Assembly (NCBI GenBank): GCA_031431235.1
Contig: JANPDA010000060.1
Coordinates: 1 to 7,121, forward strand
Length of the DNA: 7,121 nucleotides
Source of the DNA: JANNSW01 sp031431235
GTDB lineage: Bacteria > Pseudomonadota > Alphaproteobacteria > Rhizobiales > Hyphomicrobiaceae
Reading direction: 5' to 3'
A program made the position numbers and the translations under genes. A model generated the notes under the pieces. That model did not search any database, was not told where the DNA came from, and worked only from the letters and a program-made list of their open reading frames with translations. Of the stretch, positions 1 to 5,688 are shown in pieces (positions within the stretch are counted from its first letter, which is position 1; each line of letters begins with the position of its first letter).

Positions 1-113
1 CCACCCCGACCGGGGTGCGCCCCCCGCGGGGGCCGCTGCCGGCTCCCCCCCGGGCGCGGGGGGGGGATTTGCGGCCGGCCCCGCGGGCCGGGGCGGGGCG
101 CGCGCGGCCCCGC
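1..113. other. Abnormal, extremely GC-rich low-complexity stretch at the left edge
   Basis: Only about 9 of the first 113 bases are A or T. The stretch has a run of nine G (58-66) and one of seven C (45-51). It also has a perfect 12-base palindrome (21-32) and a CACCCC/GGGGTG fold-back (stems 2-7 and 12-17). The overlapping minus-strand gene keeps its frame but changes abruptly from coiled coil to Pro/Gly/Arg-rich residues at about position 116. It looks like a low-quality sequence end or an assembly stop at strong GC hairpins. A real proline-rich segment cannot be excluded. Confidence 0.6.
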
Positions 114-1328
114 CACCTGCTCGGAGCGCACGAGCGCGCCCATCCGGTCATCGAGCCCGGAGCGCAGATCGGCGAGTGCCGATTCCATGGCATCGGCTTT
201 CTCGCGGGCCGCCTCGACCGCGCGCCGCACCTCTTCGTCCGCGGCCTTGCCGGCCTCGTATTTCTCGTTGATGCGGCTGGTCTCGAGCTTCAGCGCTTCG
301 AGGTCGTGCGCGAGCCGGCCGCTGCCTTCTTTCAGGGTCGCGACCGCAAGCTGGGAGCTCTCGCCCGAGGAGACGTTCTCGGCGATGCGCTGCGTGATCG
401 AGGCCCCCTGGCGCTCCAGGTCCTGGGCGACAGAGCGGCGCAAGGCATCGAGCCGGCTGTCGAGTTGCAGCTCGAAATCGTTGATGCGCCCGGCAAGGTC
501 GGCAAGCTGGGCAACCCGCCCGCCGCCGCCGTCCTTGGCGGCTTGCCCGATCGCAGCCAGCGCGCCTTCCATGGCGGCGACCCGCTTCTCGACGGCCTCG
601 GGCAGCTTGCCTTCGGCGGCCGGCAGGCTGGCGAGCGAGGTCTTCAGCTCGGAGACTGCGGAGGCAAGGCCCTGCTGCGTGCTCTCGATTGCGGCGAGCT
701 TGCCGCTGCCGACCTTCAACTGCTCGAGCTGGGTGGCAAGAACCTCGATCCGCTCCTTGGTGACGGATTCGCCCGCGTCGGATGCCTGCTCGGCAAGGCT
801 GCGCTCGAGTACTCCGACGCGATTGCCGAGAGTCTCGATGCGCGCGCCCGATCCCGCCCCCGCGATCGGCAGCTCGAGCCCGAGCTGGCGCGACGCGAGC
901 TCGCCGCCGAACAACGCCAGCACCGCGCCGGTGACGCCAGCCAGCATGTGCGACAGGAACCCACCACCGCGCCGTCCGCCATCGGCCGGCTTGACTGGCG
1001 GCGCCGAAGCCAGCTCCGGCTTGCCGGGCTTTGCCATCTCCGGGGAGGTCGAGCTGGTGCTCGCCTTGCCGCTGATCGGCGGCACGGCGCCAGCACCGCT
1101 TGCCGGCTTGTCGATCCTGGCCGGGTCGATCGATGGCGATGAGCCTGCCGCGGTATCCACCGTTGCAGCACCGGCAACCGGCGTCGCCGGTTTTCCCTCC
1201 GCACCGGGTAGATCGCGCGTCTCGATCACCTTGGCCGAAAGATCGATGGTTGCGGTCGGTCGCTTTGGCGGTGCTTGCTCGCCAGGGCGCGTCGGACCCT
1301 TCCTGGGATCATTCTTGTCGTTAGACAT
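1..1328 (-). CDS. Mitofilin-like (alphaproteobacterial Mic60-type) membrane-anchored coiled-coil protein, partial
   Basis: The frame is open from the ATG at 1328 to the left edge (442 residues seen, C-terminus missing). Residues 1-120 are hydrophilic and rich in Pro, Ala and Lys, with an early TIDLSAKVIE stretch. Residues 124-142 (FLSHMLAGVTGAVLALFGG) form one membrane helix preceded by GGRRGGG. Residues 163 to about 404 are a long Leu/Ala/Glu/Lys-rich region with coiled-coil character. That architecture, directly after hemC-hemD, matches the mitofilin-like protein (COG4223) of alphaproteobacterial haem clusters, regarded as the ancestor of mitochondrial Mic60 and linked to intracytoplasmic membrane shape. 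The C-terminal mitofilin signature would lie off the window, so the family call rests on architecture and synteny. From residue 405 the coiled coil gives way to Pro/Gly/Arg-rich sequence that is probably unreliable. The start has GAGAGG four bases upstream. A hemY-like gene would be expected next. Confidence 0.75.
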   Translation of the reverse strand, partial: MSNDKNDPRKGPTRPGEQAPPKRPTATIDLSAKVIETRDLPGAEGKPATPVAGAATVDTAAGSSPSIDPARIDKPASGAGAVPPISGKASTSSTSPEMAKPGKPELASAPPVKPADGGRRGGGFLSHMLAGVTGAVLALFGGELASRQLGLELPIAGAGSGARIETLGNRVGVLERSLAEQASDAGESVTKERIEVLATQLEQLKVGSGKLAAIESTQQGLASAVSELKTSLASLPAAEGKLPEAVEKRVAAMEGALAAIGQAAKDGGGGRVAQLADLAGRINDFELQLDSRLDALRRSVAQDLERQGASITQRIAENVSSGESSQLAVATLKEGSGRLAHDLEALKLETSRINEKYEAGKAADEEVRRAVEAAREKADAMESALADLRSGLDDRMGALVRSEQVAGPRAPRPGPRGRPQIPPPRPGGSRQRPPRGAHPGRG

Positions 1329-1332
1329 GGAG

Positions 1333-1344
1333 CCTCTCGAGAGG
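1333..1344 (-). promoter_or_regulatory. Ribosome binding site of the mitofilin-like gene inside a 12-base palindrome
   Basis: On the minus strand GAGAGG (1338-1333) lies four bases before the ATG at 1328. It is one half of the perfect palindrome CCTCTCGAGAGG, which could fold as a 4-bp stem with a TCGA loop and partly hide the site. A second, imperfect palindrome centred on CCTAGG lies at 1349-1362. No promoter was recognised in the 55-base hemD gap, so the gene is probably read from the hem transcript. Confidence 0.4.
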
Positions 1345-1383
1345 GTCGCCAGCCTAGGCCGGGCTTGACGGGGTGAGTGCGGC

Positions 1384-2145
1384 CTACTGGATCCTGGTAT
1401 CGGGTGTCAGCTCGTCAGTCGATTGTGCCGCGTGACGGACCAGGAGAGCAAGTAGTTCCTCGCTAGTGGGTTTCCTCGCCACCAGCAAGACGCTCGGCGC
1501 AAGCCTCGCAAGGCGGGCGGCGACCGGTTCCGACAGACAGGCATGGATCAGGCGCCGCGATCGGGCCGCCAGACCCGCCGCCTCGATCAGCGCGGCGTAG
1601 GTGGCGGCGGTGCGCGGCGACATCAGGATCACAGCGTCGATCGTCCCTGCCTCGATCGCGGCGAGCGTTGCGGCGGAAAGAGCGGCAACGGGCTTGCTGC
1701 GGTAGAGGACGGGCTGATCGAGCCGGAAGCCGAGCGCACGGAGGTCGGCGGCGAGGTCGTGCGCCAGGGTTTCGCCGGCCAGATGGAGGATCGCACCTGC
1801 ACCCGGAGCAAGCCGGGTTCCAATCACTTGGGCCAGCCCCTCGGCTCTGCCTCCCCCCTCGACCACCGTCCTCCACCCCATCGCACGGGCGAGCGCCGCG
1901 GTCGCTGCGCCGACCGCGAACAGCGGCAGCCTGGAGAGCGCCGGCAGCTCGCGGCGCCCTGCGATCGCCCGCAAGCCATTGCGGCTGGTCGCGACGATGC
2001 CTGCCATGCCCTCGGCCGCCAGCGAAGTGTCCGCCAGCAGCTCGATCCGCAACAACGGCGCCACGTGGGTGTCGTAGCCGAGCAACGCGAGCGCTTCAGC
2101 CTGCTCGGCAGCATCGGGCTCTGGCCTTGTCACCCAGACGCGCAC
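1384..2145 (-). CDS. hemD: Uroporphyrinogen-III synthase
   Basis: The product (253 aa) closes hydroxymethylbilane with inversion of ring D to give uroporphyrinogen III, the cytosolic branch point to haem, sirohaem, cobalamin and chlorophylls. The family is poorly conserved, but its usual landmarks are present: N-terminal RVWVTRPEPDA (2-12), ATSRNGLRA (52-60), FAVGAATA (76-83), the LAGE...LAADLRALGF segment (122-140), LYRS (147-150) and ILMSPRTAATYAAL (173-186). The length is normal. I chose the GTG at 2145 because it places VTRP at the usual N-terminal position and has GAGG (2157-2154) eight bases upstream, overlapping the hemC stop. An upstream in-frame start at 2274 would overlap hemC by over 100 bases and add an uncharacteristic basic N-terminus. 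It follows hemC after 10 bases, so co-transcription and coupled translation are likely. Confidence 0.9.
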   Translation of the reverse strand: MRVWVTRPEPDAAEQAEALALLGYDTHVAPLLRIELLADTSLAAEGMAGIVATSRNGLRAIAGRRELPALSRLPLFAVGAATAALARAMGWRTVVEGGGRAEGLAQVIGTRLAPGAGAILHLAGETLAHDLAADLRALGFRLDQPVLYRSKPVAALSAATLAAIEAGTIDAVILMSPRTAATYAALIEAAGLAARSRRLIHACLSEPVAARLARLAPSVLLVARKPTSEELLALLVRHAAQSTDELTPDTRIQ

Positions 2146-2155
2146 TGGATTCGCC

Positions 2156-3079
2156 TCAGCCACCGAGAAAGGCAGGCCCGGCGCGCCCGAGCAATTCTTC
2201 CGCCGCGTCCGCCCCGACGGCGGCTGCCTCAGTGGGAGCGCCGTCACGCATGGTCTCATGGCACGCGCTCCCATCGGGCGCGAGAATCATGCCGCGAAAG
2301 TGGAGCCGGCCGGCTTCCAGTGTGGCGAGCCCCGCGATCGGGGTCTTGCAGGAGCCGTCGAGCCGCGCGAGGAAGGCGCGCTCGGCCGCGACCGCAATCG
2401 CCGTCGGCCCATGACCGAGCGGTTGCAGCAGCTCCGCCATTTTGCGGTCCTCCGCCCGGATCTCGACCCCGATCGCGCCCTGGCCGACTGCCGGCAGCAT
2501 CTCCTCGGGCTCGAGCACCGAGGTTGCCCGCTCGGCCATGCCGAGCCGCTTCAAGCCGGCATAGGCGAGCAAGGTCGCATCCGCTTGCCCTTCGGCGAGC
2601 TTCCGCAATCGCGTCTCGACATTGCCACGGAACGTGACCACGCGCAGATCGGGCCTGAGCCGGCGGACCTGGGCCTGGCGGCGCAACGAGGCAGTGCCGA
2701 CGACCGCGCCCCGCGCCAGCTCCAGGAGCGTGCGGGCTTGCAGCGAGATGAAGGCGTCGCGCACATCCTCGCGCTCCAGCAGGCATGGAATGGCGAGGCG
2801 GGAATCGAGGACCGTCTGCACGTCCTTCATGGAATGGACGGCGAGATCGATGCTGCCGGAGATGAGCGCCTCCTCGATCTCCTTGGTGAACAGCCCCTTG
2901 CCGCCGACCTCCGACAGGGGGCGATCCTGGATGCGGTCGCCCGAGGTCTTGATGACGCAGATCTCGATGTCGGCCTCGGTCAAGCCATGCGCCGCACGCA
3001 GGCGATCGCGCACCTCCTGGGCCTGTCGCAGCGCGAGCGGACTGCCACGAGTGCCGATCCGGATCGGGGTTGCGGACAA
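2156..3079 (-). CDS. hemC: Porphobilinogen deaminase (hydroxymethylbilane synthase)
   Basis: The product (307 aa, normal length) polymerises four porphobilinogens into hydroxymethylbilane, the substrate of the HemD encoded just downstream. Visible signatures are IGTRGSPLAL (8-17), HSMKDV (82-87) with the catalytic Asp86 (Asp84 in E. coli), SLRR (131-134) and FRGNVETR (150-157) with substrate-carboxylate-binding arginines. LDGSCKTPIAGLA (240-252) holds Cys244, the attachment site of the dipyrromethane cofactor. All key residues are intact, so the enzyme should be active. The start is TTG at 3079: AGGAGG lies six bases upstream (3091-3086), residue 8 begins the conserved IGTRGS motif, and no nearby in-frame ATG exists. 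It is first in a leftward hemC-hemD-mitofilin unit and divergent from tsaD. Confidence 0.96.
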   Translation of the reverse strand: MSATPIRIGTRGSPLALRQAQEVRDRLRAAHGLTEADIEICVIKTSGDRIQDRPLSEVGGKGLFTKEIEEALISGSIDLAVHSMKDVQTVLDSRLAIPCLLEREDVRDAFISLQARTLLELARGAVVGTASLRRQAQVRRLRPDLRVVTFRGNVETRLRKLAEGQADATLLAYAGLKRLGMAERATSVLEPEEMLPAVGQGAIGVEIRAEDRKMAELLQPLGHGPTAIAVAAERAFLARLDGSCKTPIAGLATLEAGRLHFRGMILAPDGSACHETMRDGAPTEAAAVGADAAEELLGRAGPAFLGG

Positions 3080-3085
3080 GGGCGG

Positions 3086-3091
3086 CCTCCT
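3086..3091 (-). promoter_or_regulatory. Strong ribosome binding site fixing the TTG start of hemC
   Basis: The minus strand reads AAAGGAGG (3093-3086), then six bases, then TTG (3079). This near-perfect Shine-Dalgarno sequence is the main reason for accepting a TTG start codon. Confidence 0.85.
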
Positions 3092-3108
3092 TTCCGGGGA
3101 CGCTTGCG

Positions 3109-3137
3109 TTGACGAGACTGGCCGAGGCCATCTATCC
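3109..3137 (+). promoter_or_regulatory. Candidate sigma-70 promoter of tsaD-gpsA
   Basis: TTGACG (3109-3114) and CTATCC (3132-3137) are separated by 17 bases. This fits the alphaproteobacterial housekeeping pattern TTGAC-N17-CTATAT with changes only in the last two -10 bases. The expected transcription start, about seven bases downstream, falls at 3144-3145, on the tsaD ATG. That suggests a leaderless mRNA and agrees with the lack of a ribosome binding site at a usable distance. Confidence 0.5.
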
Positions 3138-3159
3138 CCCTCGCATGGAAGATCGCAAG
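3131..3159 (-). promoter_or_regulatory. Weak candidate promoter of the hemC operon
   Basis: On the minus strand TTGCGA is followed after 16 bases by GATAGA (3136-3131). Its -10 would overlap the proposed -10 of the tsaD promoter on the other strand. Both hexamers are imperfect. This is the best candidate upstream of hemC that I see, and it would give a leader of roughly 45 bases. Confidence 0.25.
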
Positions 3160-4284
3160 CAGACAGCCGCCAGCAGAGCCGAAGCGCTCGTGCTCGGCAT
3201 CGAGACGAGCTGCGACGAGACGGCGGCCGCGGTGGTCAGGCGCACGTCCACCGGGCATGGCGAGATCCTGTCCAACATCGTGCGCTCGCAGCTCGCCGAG
3301 CATCAGCCCTATGGCGGCGTGGTGCCCGAGATTGCCGCGCGCGCCCATCTGGAGGTGCTCGACCGTCTGGTGCCGGCTGCGCTCGCGCAGGCGGGCGTCG
3401 ATCTCTCGCGCCTGTCGGCGGTTGCTGCGACCGCCGGTCCGGGCCTGATCGGCGGCCTGCTAGTTGGCCTGACCTTCGGCAAGGCCATCGCACTGGCGCG
3501 AAAATTGCCGCTCGTCGCCGTCAACCACCTCGAAGCGCACGCGCTGACGCCGGGCCTCAGCGACGGCCTCGATCCACCCTATCTGCTCCTCCTCGTCTCG
3601 GGTGGGCACAGCCAGCTGCTCGCCGTGCACGAGGTTGGGCGCTACCAACGGCTCGCCTCGACCATCGACGATGCGTTGGGCGAAGCCTTCGACAAGACGG
3701 CGAAGCTGCTGGGGCTCGGCTATCCGGGTGGGCCCGAGGTCGAGCAGCAGGCGCGGCTGGCGCGCGCGGCCAACCCTGCCGATCCCGCGGACGGCATCGT
3801 GCTGCCGCGGCCGATGCTGGGGCGGGCCGAGCCGCATTTCTCGTTCGCGGGGCTCAAAACCGCCGTCCGCCACGAGGCGCTGCGCCGCCAGCCGCTGAGG
3901 CCAGCCGATGTCGGCCACATCTGCGCGGCCTTCGAGGAGGCGGTTGCCGATGTGCTCGCCGACCGGGTCGCACGCGCAACCGAGTTGTATCAGCGCGTGG
4001 CCGGCGAGGGAGCCCAGCGCGTCCTGGTGGTCGCAGGTGGCGTTGCGGCCAATGCCCGACTGCGGACAGCACTGCGAGCTACGACGGACCGGCTCGGATT
4101 CGCACTCGTCGCGCCGCCTGCGGAGCTCTGCGGCGACAACGCGGCGATCGTCGCCTGGGCCGGGGCCGAGCGGCTGGCGCGCGGCTCGCTCGATAGCCTC
4201 GATTTCGCGGCCCGTCCGCGCTGGCCACTGGATGCCGCGGCCGAGCCCATTCTCGGCTCCGGCAAGTCTGGAGCAAAGGCATGA
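3145..4284 (+). CDS. tsaD: tRNA N6-adenosine threonylcarbamoyltransferase
   Basis: TsaD (Kae1/Gcp/YgjD family, 379 aa) transfers the threonylcarbamoyl group from TC-AMP to A37 of ANN-decoding tRNAs, working with TsaB and TsaE. Visible signatures are LGIETSCDET (17-26), the metal-binding HLEAH (His128 and His132), VSGGHS (151-156), DDALGEAFDKTAKLLGLGYP (175-194), FSFAGLKTA (232-240), VAGGVAANARLR (297-308) and CGDNAAIVA (329-337) with metal ligand Asp331. All active-site residues are present. The ATG at 3145 starts 17 residues before the conserved core. A longer frame could begin at a TTG at 3070, but it would overlap hemC and run through the promoter. No ribosome binding site precedes 3145 at normal spacing, consistent with a leaderless transcript. 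The stop overlaps the gpsA start as ATGA, so the two genes form an operon. Confidence 0.96.
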   Translation: MEDRKQTAASRAEALVLGIETSCDETAAAVVRRTSTGHGEILSNIVRSQLAEHQPYGGVVPEIAARAHLEVLDRLVPAALAQAGVDLSRLSAVAATAGPGLIGGLLVGLTFGKAIALARKLPLVAVNHLEAHALTPGLSDGLDPPYLLLLVSGGHSQLLAVHEVGRYQRLASTIDDALGEAFDKTAKLLGLGYPGGPEVEQQARLARAANPADPADGIVLPRPMLGRAEPHFSFAGLKTAVRHEALRRQPLRPADVGHICAAFEEAVADVLADRVARATELYQRVAGEGAQRVLVVAGGVAANARLRTALRATTDRLGFALVAPPAELCGDNAAIVAWAGAERLARGSLDSLDFAARPRWPLDAAAEPILGSGKSGAKA

Positions 4285-5279
4285 GCACGCAAGCCGGCAT
4301 CGCCGTGATCGGAGCCGGCGCCTGGGGCACGGCGCTCGCCCAGTCGATCGCGCGCGCCGGCAATCCCGTCGTGCTGTGGGCGCGCGATCCGGCCCTTGCC
4401 AAAGCGATTGGCGAGACGCGCCGCAACGAGGGCTATCTGCCAGAAGTCGAGCTCGCCAGCGCGATTGCAGCAACCGCGAACCTCGACCGGGCGGCGGCGG
4501 CGCGGACGGTCTTGCTTGCGGTACCGGCCCAGCACGTGCGGGCAATGGCGCTGCGGCTCGCTCCAATGCTCGCGCCCGGAACGCCCACCGTCATCTGCGC
4601 CAAAGGCCTCGAGCAGGCGAGCGGCCTGCGGTTGTCCCAGGTTCTCGGTGAATGCTTGCCGCAGGCGCTGCCGGCCGTGCTGTCGGGGCCGGGTTTTGCC
4701 GGCGAGGTGGCGCGCGGCTTGCCAACGGCGGTGACGCTCGCGGCAGCAAGCCTGCGCGATGCGGAAATGCTCGCCCGTGCGATCGGCCATCGAGGCTTGC
4801 GCGTCTACTGGAGCGATGACATCACGGGCGTGGAGCTCGGTGGCGCGTTGAAGAACGTGCTTGCCATTGCCGCCGGCATCGTCATCGGCCGGGCGCTGGG
4901 AGCGAGCGCTCACGCGGCGATCGTCACCAGGGGATTTGCCGAGATGACCCGGCTCGCGCTTCGCTGCGGGGCACGGGCCGAGACGCTTGCCGGCCTGTCG
5001 GGGCTGGGCGACCTGGTGCTGACCGCCAGCAACCCGCAATCGCGCAACATGTCGCTCGGCTCGAGGCTGGGGCAGGGTGAGGCACTCGAGGCGATCCTCG
5101 CGTCGCGCCATTCGGTCAGCGAAGGCGTGTGGACGGCAAGCGCCGCCGTCGCATTGGCCGCGAGCAACGGCGTCATGGTACCGGTCATGGCCGCCGTCGC
5201 CGACGTTGTCGCCGGGCACGCAACGATCGAGGAAGCCATGGAGCGCCTGCTCGCCCGGCCGCAGCGGGCGGAGGGTTGA
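4281..5279 (+). CDS. gpsA: Glycerol-3-phosphate dehydrogenase [NAD(P)+]
   Basis: This soluble enzyme (332 aa, normal length) reduces dihydroxyacetone phosphate to sn-glycerol 3-phosphate, the backbone of membrane phospholipids. The N-terminal Rossmann domain carries GAGAWGTALA (11-20). ICAKGLE (105-111) contains Lys108. LSGPGFAGEVARGLPTAV (134-151) follows. The C-terminal helical domain has GGALKNVLAIAAGI (187-200) with catalytic Lys191, then GLSGLGDLVLT (238-248) and NPQSRN (251-256) with the nucleotide-contacting Arg255. Every signature is intact. The ATG overlaps the tsaD stop by four bases (ATGA), implying translational coupling. The 3' end faces a decayed toxin gene on the other strand whose reading frame runs into gpsA, and no intrinsic terminator is visible between them. 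Confidence 0.97.
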   Translation: MSTQAGIAVIGAGAWGTALAQSIARAGNPVVLWARDPALAKAIGETRRNEGYLPEVELASAIAATANLDRAAAARTVLLAVPAQHVRAMALRLAPMLAPGTPTVICAKGLEQASGLRLSQVLGECLPQALPAVLSGPGFAGEVARGLPTAVTLAAASLRDAEMLARAIGHRGLRVYWSDDITGVELGGALKNVLAIAAGIVIGRALGASAHAAIVTRGFAEMTRLALRCGARAETLAGLSGLGDLVLTASNPQSRNMSLGSRLGQGEALEAILASRHSVSEGVWTASAAVALAASNGVMVPVMAAVADVVAGHATIEEAMERLLARPQRAEG

Positions 5280-5409
5280 ATCGCTGAACAATCATGCAGC
5301 CGAGCTCTGCAAGGGCACTGTCGACCGTCGCAACCGGCACGTTGAGGTCAATACGATCCGACCCTGTGATCCACCAGTAGAACACATGCGTGTCGAGGTT
5401 CACGCTCAT
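5185..5409 (-). pseudogene. VapC-type PIN-domain toxin remnant with internal deletion
   Basis: The frame starts like a PIN-domain ribonuclease: LDTHVFYWW (5-13) with the first catalytic Asp at residue 6. By residue 24 it has already reached a sequence resembling the C-terminal end of such toxins, VPVATVDSALAELG (24-37). The roughly 80-95 middle residues of a normal 125-135 aa PIN protein, with the conserved Glu and an Asp, are gone. The frame is not broken at the junction. After about residue 42 (near 5284) it has no stop and reads antisense into the 3' end of gpsA, finishing at 5185 with Arg-rich nonsense. It overlaps the upstream antitoxin by ATGA, the standard antitoxin-toxin arrangement. 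Loss of the active-site core argues it is dead. An annotation pipeline might still call it a 74-aa hypothetical protein. Confidence 0.6.
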
Positions 5410-5618
5410 GGCGAGCGCTCACCCGAAATCCACGCCAACTCCTCATCCGACAGCGGCTCGAGCAACTTGTCGTCCGGGATGTAGATGCGGCCTTTCCACC
5501 GGCCCGGGACGCGCTCCGGCCCGACGACACGCTTTGCATCGATCGACGGTGTTGCGAGAGGCTGCAGCCGCACGGTTCCGAGCTTGGGGTCCGAGATGGG
5601 GACATCCTCCCCTCGGGC
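5406..5618 (-). pseudogene. Phd/YefM-type antitoxin remnant lacking its N-terminus
   Basis: An open frame without any upstream ATG encodes about 70 recognisable residues ending in TGA at 5408-5406. It begins ARGEDVPISD, like the GE(D/E)V-I-- segment that follows the first helices of prevent-host-death antitoxins. It continues through GTVRLQPLA to WKGRIYIPDDKLLEPLSDEE (41-60), which resembles the toxin-binding tail of antitoxins paired with VapC/PIN toxins. The expected N-terminal 20-25 residues, needed for dimerisation and DNA binding, are not recognisable upstream. The frame stays open there but shows unrelated residues and no plausible start. The first usable in-frame start is a GTG inside the remnant (GT-V-RL). 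The stop overlaps the toxin ATG. Family assignment is from motif recall. Confidence 0.55.
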
Positions 5619-5688
5619 GGAATTCGGCAGGGGCTTTGCCGCGGTCCGGCTATCGGGTCTCTTCCATTGGCGCGACTTGCCAGAGCAC
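5619..5688. other. 70-base gap between the fusion gene and the antitoxin remnant
   Basis: No promoter, ribosome binding site or terminator was recognised here. The missing start of the antitoxin gene should lie in this gap, so it probably contains a deletion junction. Confidence 0.35.

Noticed and set aside
15..1368. Two long plus-strand open frames (15-1142 and 187-1368)
   Set aside because: They lie antisense to the mitofilin-like gene. Their translations are Arg/Ala/Pro-rich or Ser/Ala-rich with no recognisable motif, whereas the minus frame has a membrane helix, a coiled coil and the expected gene neighbours.
1365..1370. Plus-strand TTGACG resembling a -35 box
   Set aside because: No matching -10 lies 16-18 bases downstream, and it would drive transcription antisense to hemD.
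2146..2274. Longer hemD start at 2274
   Set aside because: It would overlap hemC by more than 100 bases and add an N-terminus unlike HemD. The GTG at 2145 with GAGG eight bases upstream fits better.
3070..3144. Longer tsaD start at the TTG at 3070
   Set aside because: It would overlap the hemC start, run through its ribosome binding site and the promoter candidate, and add a non-conserved N-terminus.
2622..4196. Long plus-strand open frame (524 codons) across hemC and tsaD
   Set aside because: It is antisense to hemC and out of frame with tsaD. It crosses the divergent promoter region and has no coherent domain.
3990..5291. Long minus-strand open frame (433 codons) opposite gpsA and the tsaD end
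   Set aside because: It is antisense to two genes with complete active-site motifs. Its Arg/His/Gln-rich translation is typical of shadow frames in GC-rich DNA.
5270..5330. Intrinsic terminator between gpsA and the toxin remnant
   Set aside because: I looked for a GC stem followed by a T run on either strand and found none convincing.
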